NCBI RefSeq assembly: GCF_900129795.1
Contig: NZ_FQWW01000003.1
Span: forward strand, 62,001-126,000
Length of the DNA: 64,000 bases
Direction of reading: 5' to 3'
Source of the DNA: Flavobacterium sp. CF108
GTDB taxonomy: Bacteria; Bacteroidota; Bacteroidia; Flavobacteriales; Flavobacteriaceae
Shown in pieces: positions 7,299 through 14,970 of this stretch. The translations under genes and the position numbers were made by a program. The stretch's first letter is position 1. The number at the start of each line of letters is the position of its first letter. The notes under the pieces were generated by a model. The model worked only from the letters and a program-made list of their open reading frames with translations. It was not told the DNA's origin and did no database searches.

Positions 7299-8645
7299 TT
7301 AGATTCCTGTGTAATTACTAGGAGTTATCTGCATTAATTCAGCTCTAACAGCATCAGAAACTTCTAAAGTCGCAATAAAATTATGAATTGCGTTTTTATC
7401 AATAGCTTCGTTAGTTCTTGTTAAACCTTTTAATGCTTCATACGGATTTGGATACGCTTCACGGCGTAAAATCGTTTGAATTGCCTCAGCCACAACTGCC
7501 CAGTTTTTCTCTAAATCTTCAGCAAATTTGCTTTCGTTCAATAATAATTTGTTCAAACCTTTCAGCGTAGCTTCAAAAGCAATAATTGTATGGCCAATTG
7601 GCACACCAACATTACGTAAAACCGTACTGTCTGTTAAATCACGCTGTAATCTTGAAATTGGAAGTTTTGCAGATAAGTGTTCAAAAATAGCATTTGCGAT
7701 TCCTAAGTTTCCTTCTGAGTTTTCAAAATCAATTGGGTTTACTTTATGCGGCATTGCCGACGAACCAATTTCTCCAGCTTTGATTTTTTGTTTAAAATAA
7801 TCCATTGAAACATACGTCCAGATATCACGGTCTAAATCGATAATGATATTGTTGATTCTTTTTAAACCATCAAAAAATGCTGCAAAATGATCGTAATGTT
7901 CTATTTGAGTTGTTGGAAAAGAATGTTGTAACCCTAATTCATTTTCAACAAAATTAGTTCCGAATTTTTTCCAGTCAATTTGCGGATATGCCACATGATG
8001 TGCATTGAAATTTCCTGTTGCACCGCCAAATTTAGCCGCAAACGGAATATTGAACAACAAACGCATCTGCTCTTCTAAACGCTCAACAAAAACAAGTATT
8101 TCTTTTCCTAAACGAGTAGGAGAAGCCGGCTGTCCGTGCGTACGGGCAAGCATTGGAATATCTTTCCATTCAACGCTTAATTCTTTCAATTTAGAAATTA
8201 AAGCAATCAATGATGGCGTATAAACCTGTTCAAAAGCTTCTTTTGTAGAAAGCGGAATGGCAGTATTGTTGATATCCTGAGATGTTAATCCGAAGTGAAT
8301 GAACTCTTTATGTTGAGATAATCCTAATTTTTCAAAAGCATCTTTAATAAAATATTCAACCGCTTTTACGTCGTGATTGGTTACTTTCTCTGTTTCTTTA
8401 ATCCAAAGTGCATCTTCTGTAGAGAAATTTTTGTAGATATTTCTTAAACTGTCAAATAAATTTGAATTTACGCCAGAAAGCTGAGGTAAAGGAATTTCGC
8501 ATAAAGCGATGAAATATTCAATTTCAACCAGTACGCGATATTTTATTAAAGCTTCTTCAGAAAAGAAAGGTGCTAAATTTTGAGTTTTATTTCTATATCT
8601 TCCGTCAATTGGCGATATAGCATTCAATTCGTTTAGAGTAGTCAT
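7299..8645 (-). CDS. purB: Adenylosuccinate lyase
   Basis: This 448-residue cytosolic enzyme of purine synthesis cleaves both SAICAR and adenylosuccinate to release fumarate. The fumarase/aspartase superfamily signature GSSAMPHKVNPIDFENSEGN is present in the E. coli PurB form, as are the early SPIDGRYRNKT and the HFGLTSQDINNTAIPL segment with the conserved TSQD motif. The length matches the family at about 450. An in-frame TTG at 8672 extends the frame by nine codons, but the ATG at 8645 (MTTLNELNAISPIDGRY) matches the usual N-terminus. It appears to be transcribed alone. Confidence 0.96.
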   Translation of the reverse strand: MTTLNELNAISPIDGRYRNKTQNLAPFFSEEALIKYRVLVEIEYFIALCEIPLPQLSGVNSNLFDSLRNIYKNFSTEDALWIKETEKVTNHDVKAVEYFIKDAFEKLGLSQHKEFIHFGLTSQDINNTAIPLSTKEAFEQVYTPSLIALISKLKELSVEWKDIPMLARTHGQPASPTRLGKEILVFVERLEEQMRLLFNIPFAAKFGGATGNFNAHHVAYPQIDWKKFGTNFVENELGLQHSFPTTQIEHYDHFAAFFDGLKRINNIIIDLDRDIWTYVSMDYFKQKIKAGEIGSSAMPHKVNPIDFENSEGNLGIANAIFEHLSAKLPISRLQRDLTDSTVLRNVGVPIGHTIIAFEATLKGLNKLLLNESKFAEDLEKNWAVVAEAIQTILRREAYPNPYEALKGLTRTNEAIDKNAIHNFIATLEVSDAVRAELMQITPSNYTGI

Positions 8646-8737
8646 TGTTATGTTGTTTTTCGAAAGGTGCAAATATAAACAGAATTTGCGGATTTAAAGT
8701 AATGAGAAAGTCAATTGAAGACAATTTAAAAGGGCAA

Positions 8738-8815
8738 AACACGAATTAGCACTAATTTTTTAATTTATAGATAGTAAATAAATTCAAAAGAAATAATATT
8801 CGTGAAATTCGTGTT
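8738..8815. repeat. Imperfect inverted repeat of the AACACGAATT type
   Basis: AACACGAATT and AATTCGTGTT bracket about 60 bp between the sirtuin stop and purB start. The word ACGAATTNNCACGAATT occurs again near 13.2 kb and 51.7 kb. Confidence 0.5.
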
Positions 8816-8830
8816 CAATAAATTATGTTC

Positions 8831-9520
8831 TTAAATCGATTTTAATTTTTCCCTTAAATCTGCAACACCTTCAGATGCAAATTTGGCAATTGTTTCTACT
8901 TTATTTCGAATATTTGGAATTGAAATAGGTTTTGGGTCAATATAAAAAACAGGCGTTGTACTTGGAGCATAAGAAATTAAACCTGCTGCAGGATAAACCT
9001 GTAACGAAGTTCCAATTACTGCAAAATAATCTGCTGTTTCGGTTATGTCAATTGCTTCTTCAAGTGCCGGAACTTCTTCTCCAAACCACACAATATGCGG
9101 TCGTAACTGATGTCCGTTTTCGTCTAAATCACCCGTTAGTAAATCCTCTGTCCAGTCTAAAATGAAATCACGATTTCGGGTACTTCTCACTTTTAATAAT
9201 TCTCCATGCAAATGCAAAACTTTGGTGCTTCCGGCACGTTCGTGTAAATCGTCCACATTTTGAGTGATGATATAAACATCGAAATCTTTTTCTAATTCAG
9301 CTAAAATTTGATGTCCTAAATTGGGCTGAACTTCCTTAAGCTGCTGGCGTCTTTTATTGTAAAAATCCAAAACCAATTCTTGATTTTTGTTCCAGCCTTC
9401 GGGAGTTGCTACTTCCATTACGTTGTGACCTTCCCATAAACCATCGCTGTCACGAAATGTTTTAATACCACTTTCGGCACTAATTCCGGCGCCGGTTAAA
9501 ACAACAAGTTTCTTTTTCAT
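8831..9520 (-). CDS. cobB: Sirtuin-type NAD-dependent protein deacylase lacking the zinc cysteines
   Basis: This 229-residue sirtuin has the NAD-binding GAGISAESGI and FRDSDGLW segments, TQNVDDLHERAGS, and the catalytic His in HLHGEL (His105). Tyr54 and Arg57 in FYNKRR match the acyl-pocket pair of class III sirtuins, which points to desuccinylase or demalonylase ability as well as deacetylation. The protein contains no cysteine, so the usual CxxC...CxxC zinc site between the catalytic His and RPHIVWFGE is missing. The segment is replaced by STRNRDFILDWTEDL and an acidic loop. All other motifs are intact, so it is not obviously a dead gene. Confidence 0.9.
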   Translation of the reverse strand: MKKKLVVLTGAGISAESGIKTFRDSDGLWEGHNVMEVATPEGWNKNQELVLDFYNKRRQQLKEVQPNLGHQILAELEKDFDVYIITQNVDDLHERAGSTKVLHLHGELLKVRSTRNRDFILDWTEDLLTGDLDENGHQLRPHIVWFGEEVPALEEAIDITETADYFAVIGTSLQVYPAAGLISYAPSTTPVFYIDPKPISIPNIRNKVETIAKFASEGVADLREKLKSI

Positions 9521-9568
9521 GCTTATTTATTAAAAGATAAAAATAGTAATTTATACGAATTAAGAGTT

Positions 9569-9717
9569 GTGCTGTAGGCACTAAATATCGGTAGAATATG
9601 AATGGAATAAATTTAGCGTGCCGTAGGTACGCAATAGCTGTCGTTATGTTGCGTACCTACGGCACGCTAACATACCTCAAACGTTATGGTCTACCGATAT
9701 TGTGTGCCTAACGGCAC
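9569..9717. repeat. 150-bp palindromic element, copy 1
   Basis: Nested inverted repeats run inwards. The outer pair contains GTAGGCAC-TAAATATCGGTAGA against CTACCGATATTGTGTGCC. An inner pair, AGCGTGCCGTAGGTACGCAA against TTGCGTACCTACGGCACGCT, closes on a short AGCTGTCG loop. The whole unit could form a cruciform or a long RNA hairpin. There is no convincing reading frame. Confidence 0.8.
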
Positions 9718-9775
9718 GTTTCTTTTAGTAGTTGAAAATAATGATTTTTGTGAGCCAGTTAAAAACGCATATTTT

Positions 9776-9932
9776 GTGCCGTTAGGCACTAAATATCGGT
9801 AGAAAAATAGGAATTGAAATAAATTTGGCGTGCCATAGGTACGCAACAGCTGTCGTTTTGTCGCGTACCTACGGCACGCCAACAAATTTCGATAATTACC
9901 AATAGTTACCGATATTTAATGCCTAACGGCAC
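9776..9932. repeat. 150-bp palindromic element, copy 2
   Basis: This has the same architecture as the element at 9569-9717, in the same orientation and about 60 bp away: GTGCCGTTAGGCACTAAATATCGGTAG outside, GGCGTGCCATAGGTACGCAACAGCTGTCG at the centre, and ending in ATGCCTAACGGCAC. The two copies differ at scattered positions in both arms while keeping pairing. The remaining sequence between 9521 and 10049 shows no gene. Confidence 0.8.
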
Positions 9933-10049
9933 ATTTGCACGATTCTTTTTTAATATTTTTGAGAGACAATAAAACCGTAATTATACTTATTGTTTTGACT
10001 TTGCAGATTATTTAGTTTTAATGCCTCATAAAAACAAAAGAAATTCTAA

Positions 10050-10583
10050 ATGATTTTAATTCAGTTTACAGGATTATCAGGTTCAGGAAAAACGACATTG
10101 GCCCAAAATGTTCAGCATTTATTAATCGAAAACGGTTATAAAGCTGAAATTGTTGACGGCGATGTGTACCGAAAAACGATTTGTAAAGATTTAGGATTTT
10201 CTAAAGAAGACCGCTGCGAGAATGTAAGACGTCTTTTTAATGTAGGACGAAATTTTGTTGCAGAAGATACCATTACATTAATGTCAGTAATAAATCCGTA
10301 CGAAAGTCTGCGAAATGAATTAAGAACTCACGAATTTGTGCGAACTGTTTTTTTAGACTGCTCGATAAATAATTTGATTAAAAGAGATCCGAAAGGTTTA
10401 TATAAAAAAGCATTATTGCCGGAAGATGATCTTGACAGAATTAAAAATTTTACGGGAATAAGTGATGTTTTTGAAACTCCAGAAAAAGCAGATTTAGTCT
10501 TAAAAACCGATTTAGAAACGGTATCTTTTTCAACAAATAAGCTTTACGACTTCATTATTGATAATTTAAGGAAAGGACTTTAG
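10050..10583 (+). CDS. Adenylylsulfate kinase-like P-loop kinase
   Basis: This 177-residue protein has the P-loop GLSGSGKTT (about residues 8-16), DGDVYR, the CENVRRLFNVGR segment and RDPKGLYKKA, all hallmarks of APS kinase. That enzyme phosphorylates adenylylsulfate to PAPS, the sulfate donor. The usual SPYRxDR-type substrate loop reads INPYESLRNELR here, so substrate specificity is not guaranteed. No ATP sulfurylase or sulfate-assimilation genes are nearby. Instead a 2-oxoglutarate hydroxylase and a sulfotransferase follow on the same strand, which suggests it supplies PAPS to that sulfotransferase or phosphorylates a related substrate. Confidence 0.82.
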   Translation: MILIQFTGLSGSGKTTLAQNVQHLLIENGYKAEIVDGDVYRKTICKDLGFSKEDRCENVRRLFNVGRNFVAEDTITLMSVINPYESLRNELRTHEFVRTVFLDCSINNLIKRDPKGLYKKALLPEDDLDRIKNFTGISDVFETPEKADLVLKTDLETVSFSTNKLYDFIIDNLRKGL

Positions 10584-10698
10584 TTTTTAAAAACGAATTC
10601 CTGAATTTGTAAAATTTTGCTTATCTATTCGATGAATGGGTTGGTGTATTTTATATATTTACAGGACCAAAACAAATCTCAAATTTAACCCTAAGCTT

Positions 10699-11382
10699 AT
10701 GAATCCTTCGTCAAGCATACTTCCTATTATCTTTTCGATTGAAAAATTACAGCAAGAACTTACAATTTGCGAAAATGATTTATGGACTCCTCATTTTAAC
10801 ACCAATCGGTATGAGGGAAACTGGACAAGCGTTTCTTTACGATCACAATCGGGTTTGGTAAATGATATTACCTCTTTTTCAAACAAGGAATACCAAAATA
10901 CTCCGCTGCTGGATCGCTGTCATTATTTTAAAGAAATTATGGATTGGTTTCAATGCGAAAAAGAAGCTGTACGATTATTGCGATTAGGGCCAAACAGCGA
11001 AATCAAAGAACATACGGATAATGATACTTCTTACGAAGATGGATTTTTTAGAATTCATGTTCCTATCATAACAAATTCAGAAGTCTTTTTTTATGTAGAT
11101 AAAAAACTTGTTCCTATGAAAATGGGAGAGTGCTGGTATGCTAATTTCCAGCTTCCGCATAGTGTTGAAAATAAGAGCGCCGAACCGAGAATTCATCTTA
11201 CTCTTGACTGTATTCGAAACGACTGGTCTGATAAATTATTTGCCGAAATGGGGTTTGATATTCATGCTTCTTCAAATAAAAATGAATATTCTGATGAGAT
11301 AAAACAACAGATCATTGCTGAACTTTCGCGGAATCCATCAGAAATGACAGCAAAAATTATCGCAGATCTTCAGTCAAAATAA
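10699..11382 (+). CDS. Aspartyl/asparaginyl beta-hydroxylase family 2-oxoglutarate/Fe(II) oxygenase
   Basis: This 227-residue protein has the cupin-type oxygenase core: HTD (His105, Asp107) and LPHSVENKSAEPR with His154 as the third iron ligand and Arg164 as the likely 2-oxoglutarate anchor. The pattern RLLRLGPNSEIKEHTDND...FRIHVPI is typical of the Asp_Arg_Hydrox family, which hydroxylates Asp/Asn in proteins or free amino acids and peptides. The ATG at 10699 was chosen because the upstream extension to 10636 has no similarity to the family. The gene lies 116 bp after the APS kinase gene and 12 bp before the sulfotransferase, strongly suggesting co-transcription with the latter. Confidence 0.85.
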   Translation: MNPSSSILPIIFSIEKLQQELTICENDLWTPHFNTNRYEGNWTSVSLRSQSGLVNDITSFSNKEYQNTPLLDRCHYFKEIMDWFQCEKEAVRLLRLGPNSEIKEHTDNDTSYEDGFFRIHVPIITNSEVFFYVDKKLVPMKMGECWYANFQLPHSVENKSAEPRIHLTLDCIRNDWSDKLFAEMGFDIHASSNKNEYSDEIKQQIIAELSRNPSEMTAKIIADLQSK

Positions 11383-11394
11383 AATAAACCACCA

Positions 11395-12363
11395 ATGGAA
11401 AACATACATCATCCTCTTTCTAACTGGATTCCTTATAAGTTAATTGAAAAAAATAACGAAATCTATTTTGAATGGATTTATCTGGGAGATTTAAAATATG
11501 TCGATCCTTTTTTTGATGAAACAATTTCAAAATGCAGAGGCCACGAATGCAATTCAAAGTCGTTTAAAGTAATAAGTACTCCTGAAAATCTTATAGAATG
11601 GTCTGAAGAAATAATTTCGGTCGATTTAAAATCTTTGGTATTTCACGTTTCAAGATGTGGTTCAACAATGCTGAGTCAGTCTCTGGCCACTTCATCAGAA
11701 AATATTATGATTTCTGAAGCACCAATTGTGGATGAAATTTTACGAAGTAATTTGTTTGGTTTAGATAAAAAGACGGCACTTTTAAAAGCGGTCATTAAAT
11801 TATTGGGCCAGAAAAGATTTCCGGAACAAAACAATTTAATTTTAAAACTGGATGCCTGGCATATTTTTGATGCGGGTTATTTAAGAAGCATTTTTACTGA
11901 AATACCTTTTGCACTTCTTTACAGAAACCCAACAGAAGTTTTGAAATCGCATCAAAAAAAGATGGGAATGCACATGGTCCCGAATTTACTGCCGCCGAGC
12001 GTTTTTGGAATTACAGCTCAGGAAATAAATAGAATAAGTTTTCAGCAGTATGGAGCCTTAGTTTTAGAGAAATATTTTGAAGGCTTTCTGGGGTTTTATG
12101 AAACAGATAAAAATGTTACGGCTCTTTATTATAATGGAGGAATGAAACAGGTTGTAGAAAAATTTATTTCGTTTATTAATGTTAATTATGCTTATGCCGA
12201 ACTTGATAAAATGTTTGAGCGTTTAAATGCCCATTCTAAAAACGAAAATGAAGCTTTTAATGGTGATTCTTTTAAAGAAGAAGAATTAGAAATTAATTTT
12301 ACAAAGCTTAATCTGCTGCACGAAAAATTAAACAACACGTTTCTGGAGCATCAGGAAAGCTAA
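11395..12363 (+). CDS. Sulfotransferase-family protein
   Basis: This 322-residue protein has the 5'-phosphosulfate-binding loop FHVSRCGSTMLSQSL (residues 83-97) and the 3'-phosphate motif YRNPTEVLKSHQKK (about 181-194). Both are characteristic of PAPS-dependent sulfotransferases. It is cytosolic, with no signal peptide or transmembrane segment. The acceptor is unknown. It starts 12 bp after the beta-hydroxylase stop, with an APS kinase-like gene upstream. A plausible scheme, inferred from context only, is hydroxylation of a peptide or metabolite followed by O-sulfation of the new hydroxyl. Confidence 0.8.
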   Translation: MENIHHPLSNWIPYKLIEKNNEIYFEWIYLGDLKYVDPFFDETISKCRGHECNSKSFKVISTPENLIEWSEEIISVDLKSLVFHVSRCGSTMLSQSLATSSENIMISEAPIVDEILRSNLFGLDKKTALLKAVIKLLGQKRFPEQNNLILKLDAWHIFDAGYLRSIFTEIPFALLYRNPTEVLKSHQKKMGMHMVPNLLPPSVFGITAQEINRISFQQYGALVLEKYFEGFLGFYETDKNVTALYYNGGMKQVVEKFISFINVNYAYAELDKMFERLNAHSKNENEAFNGDSFKEEELEINFTKLNLLHEKLNNTFLEHQES

Positions 12364-12423
12364 AATACAGATGAATTTACTTTCTATTGATTTATATGTA
12401 TTTTTGCGCCAAATACAAACAAA

Positions 12424-13086
12424 ATGATTGATTTAGATTACCTGGCATTTCTCGAAAATATATTGACAGACAACCGAAAAGAGAAATTTTTAAAAGTATT
12501 AGAAAACCGAACCAAACATTTTACTATTGCAGTCGAAGATGTTTTTCAAATGCATAACACGAGTGCAGTAATGCGCAGCTGTGAGGTTTTTGGAATTCAG
12601 GAACTTAATGTTATTGAACAGCGTTACGGAAAACGAATCGATAAAGAAATTGCAATGGGCGCTCAAAAATGGGTTGATATCAATAAATTTGATTCGGTTA
12701 CAAATTGTCTTTCGACTTTAAAAAATCAGGGTTATCAAATCATAGCCACAACTCCTCACGAAAATGATTGTCTGCTTGATGATTTTGATATTTCAAAACC
12801 AAGTGCTTTATTTTTTGGAACGGAAAGAGACGGATTGTCTGAAGAAATTCTACAGAAAGCAGATGGTTTTCTTAAAATTCCAATGGCGGGTTTTACTGAA
12901 AGTTTGAATATTTCTGTTTCTGCCGCAATCATTATTCAAAATCTAACCAACAGACTGCGAAATTCAGATATTGACTGGCATTTATCTGATGAAGAAATAC
13001 TAGAAAAACGTCTGGCTTGGGCTAAAAATTCAATTAAAGATATTAAACGAATCGAAGCACGTTATTATCAGGAAAATTCGAAATAG
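12424..13086 (+). CDS. trmH: tRNA (guanosine-2'-O-)-methyltransferase, SpoU/TrmH family
   Basis: This 220-residue SPOUT methyltransferase has the three family motifs: HNTSAVMRSCEVFGI (motif 1), FFGTERDGLSEE (motif 2) and IPMAGFTESLNISVSAA (motif 3, knot-forming and SAM-binding). The length and the C-terminal helix resemble E. coli TrmH, which methylates G18 in the tRNA D-loop. A close relative of another specificity cannot be excluded. TATTTTTG at 12399-12406 gives a -7 element just upstream, so it is probably transcribed separately from the sulfotransferase gene. Confidence 0.9.
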   Translation: MIDLDYLAFLENILTDNRKEKFLKVLENRTKHFTIAVEDVFQMHNTSAVMRSCEVFGIQELNVIEQRYGKRIDKEIAMGAQKWVDINKFDSVTNCLSTLKNQGYQIIATTPHENDCLLDDFDISKPSALFFGTERDGLSEEILQKADGFLKIPMAGFTESLNISVSAAIIIQNLTNRLRNSDIDWHLSDEEILEKRLAWAKNSIKDIKRIEARYYQENSK

Positions 13087-13092
13087 TGCTTT

Positions 13093-13216
13093 CCTGCAAG
13101 GTTTCCAAAACCTTGTAGGTATCTTGGTATTCTTTTAAATAAGAAAAGTTTTGCCACGAATTACACGAATTAATTGATTTAAAAATTTGTGGAAATTCGT
13201 GTAATTCGCGGCAAAA
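13093..13216. repeat. Two intergenic inverted repeats between convergent genes
   Basis: CCTGCAAGGTTT/AAACCTTGTAGG (13093-13119) is a strong hairpin. It is followed by TTTTGCCACGAATTACACGAATT (13149-13171), which pairs with AATTCGTGTAATTCGCGGCAAAA (13194-13216). The second belongs to the same word family as the repeats near 8.8 kb and 51.7 kb. Both lie between trmH and the convergent PepSY gene and may act in transcription end formation. Confidence 0.65.
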
Positions 13217-13257
13217 AAAACTTAGTATCTCAGCAACTTAGAACCTTAGAATCTTTT

Positions 13258-14853
13258 TTACTTTTTTAAGAATAAAATAAAACCTAAGATGCTGACAATT
13301 AAAATGCTCAATGCAGCTAAAACTGTGGCCAGATCACGAATATTTTTTCCTGCCCAATCCATGAATAAAAATTTATGTAATATGGCAAATGAATAACCTT
13401 CTACTTTATCTGCATTTTTAACTACAGCTGCCAGTCTTGAAGTTGACGTTTCGATAAAATACGTTGTTTTTTCAGGAGTGTCGTACGCTAGTTTTACAAC
13501 AGGCAGACGTTTATTTACAAAACCATATTCTCTGCTTTCAAAGTCAGTTAAAACTTTTGATTCTAATAATTTTACGTTTTCTATTGATTCTTCAGGTTCA
13601 TCAGAAGTTTCGATCATTTCGCAGCAAGCCGCTTGCGGAGCCCCGCCCGTAAAATAGTAAGCCAGATATTCGGCATAGTGAAGATCAACATTTGGGACAA
13701 CTTTATTAGTCGCAGGATTAATGTAAATTACTTCCGATTTTTGATCTTTCTTTTTATTCCATTTTGAATTAGAATCTACTTTTGAAGTCTTGAATTTACT
13801 TTTTTCAAGCAATTGACAACGGAAATAAGTTGTATCGTTTAAAGTAATAATACTTGTATTTTGAAAACGGGTCCAATCTAAATCCAACGCATTATTAGCT
13901 AACGGAATTTCTTTAGTCACAAATGTAGGTTCGTAAACCATTTGCGATAAAGTATAAGGTGCCCATTTTGTTGTAGCATGATATCCTCCGCTAAAAGCAA
14001 AAGTCAAAGTAAAAAGTGAGACCCAGATCCCAATTTGGCGATGGTATTTTCTAAGCCCTTTTTTAGGCGCTGCATTATCTGTTTTTTTGAATTGTTTCCA
14101 CAGTAAACCGTAAATCAAGATGCCGCTTAAAGCAGAAAATCCAATAATTGACAATAAGAAAATCATGGTAATGATTCTGATACTATTGTTCGATATTGCA
14201 TCTATAAAAGACCAATTATGAAAAGTATCAAAAAACCAGATAAAAGCTTGTCTTGAAGTAGGATTGTAAGTAGCCAGTTTGCTTGAAGATGTTTCAACAT
14301 AAACCTGCATGGCATCAGGACGGTCAAAAGTTAGTTTATAAACCGGTAAATAACGATTCACATATTTGTATTGCGACGTAAATTCGGTTACAACTTCACT
14401 CTTTTTAACGGCACTTTTTTGATCGTCCAAAAAATAACGAGAAAGCCATTCAGCATATTTTTGATCTCCGTCTTCCAGTTTTTTTCCGTTAGAAGCATCA
14501 TAATACCACAATTCGCCAAAAATGGTTTTTACCTGATAAAAGGTAGTATTATTAAAAGAGACAATTCGGAAATTTTTGAATTGAGTGATTTCATTTTTTT
14601 GTAAAACTTCCTGAATTGATAATTTCAGTTGATTTTTGTCTATTATTTGCTGTTCCAGTTTTTCGTGTGCAATTTCAGGTTTGAAAAAGTGCGCCATAAA
14701 TGGATGCATTAAACCAGAAAGTGTCCAGAAAATAACAGGAACAATGGTAATTAAGCCAATAACACGATGCCACTTGTACATGTGCTGCTTGATTTTTTTT
14801 ACGATTTTAGGATCTTTCTTTTTAGAAGATTTTTTCTTGATTTCTTTACTCAT
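13258..14853 (-). CDS. PepSY-associated transmembrane protein with internal duplication
   Basis: This 531-residue inner-membrane protein belongs to the PepSY-TM (PiuB-like) group, often linked to metal or siderophore handling. It is a tandem duplication. In each half a membrane helix (about 34-56 and 275-297) is followed by a periplasmic PepSY-like region and then by a block such as YVNRYLPVYKLTFDRP...VETSSSKLA (half 1) or FVNKRLPVVKLAYDTP...IETSTSRLA (half 2). Both blocks end in an FxFLHxFxFxD-type helix. A CCEM pair of cysteines lies in the second half. The TonB-dependent receptor and CxGxC protein upstream suggest one operon for iron or copper acquisition. Confidence 0.8.
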   Translation of the reverse strand: MSKEIKKKSSKKKDPKIVKKIKQHMYKWHRVIGLITIVPVIFWTLSGLMHPFMAHFFKPEIAHEKLEQQIIDKNQLKLSIQEVLQKNEITQFKNFRIVSFNNTTFYQVKTIFGELWYYDASNGKKLEDGDQKYAEWLSRYFLDDQKSAVKKSEVVTEFTSQYKYVNRYLPVYKLTFDRPDAMQVYVETSSSKLATYNPTSRQAFIWFFDTFHNWSFIDAISNNSIRIITMIFLLSIIGFSALSGILIYGLLWKQFKKTDNAAPKKGLRKYHRQIGIWVSLFTLTFAFSGGYHATTKWAPYTLSQMVYEPTFVTKEIPLANNALDLDWTRFQNTSIITLNDTTYFRCQLLEKSKFKTSKVDSNSKWNKKKDQKSEVIYINPATNKVVPNVDLHYAEYLAYYFTGGAPQAACCEMIETSDEPEESIENVKLLESKVLTDFESREYGFVNKRLPVVKLAYDTPEKTTYFIETSTSRLAAVVKNADKVEGYSFAILHKFLFMDWAGKNIRDLATVLAALSILIVSILGFILFLKK

Positions 14854-14879
14854 CTTGAGTTGTTTTGATTTTTATTTTT

Positions 14880-14964
14880 TTGCCACAGATTTCACGGATT
14901 AAAATGATTTTTTTATTTAAAAACTCTGTGATTAATCCTTTTAATCCGTGAAATCTGTGGGCAA
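14880..14964. repeat. 25-bp inverted repeat
   Basis: TTGCCACAGATTTCACGGATTAAAA (14880-14904) pairs with TTTTAATCCGTGAAATCTGTGGGCAA (14939-14964) around about 35 bp. It lies between the receptor stop and the PepSY start and could attenuate readthrough between them. Confidence 0.75.
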
Positions 14965-14970
14965 ATAATT

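Noticed and set aside
8831..9520. Sirtuin as a pseudogene because the zinc cysteines are missing
   Set aside because: The frame is intact and all NAD and catalytic motifs are kept, so a zinc-free sirtuin is more likely.
9691..9885. A 64-codon open frame on the minus strand
   Set aside because: It lies entirely within the palindromic elements, has no family-like features and begins in one hairpin arm.
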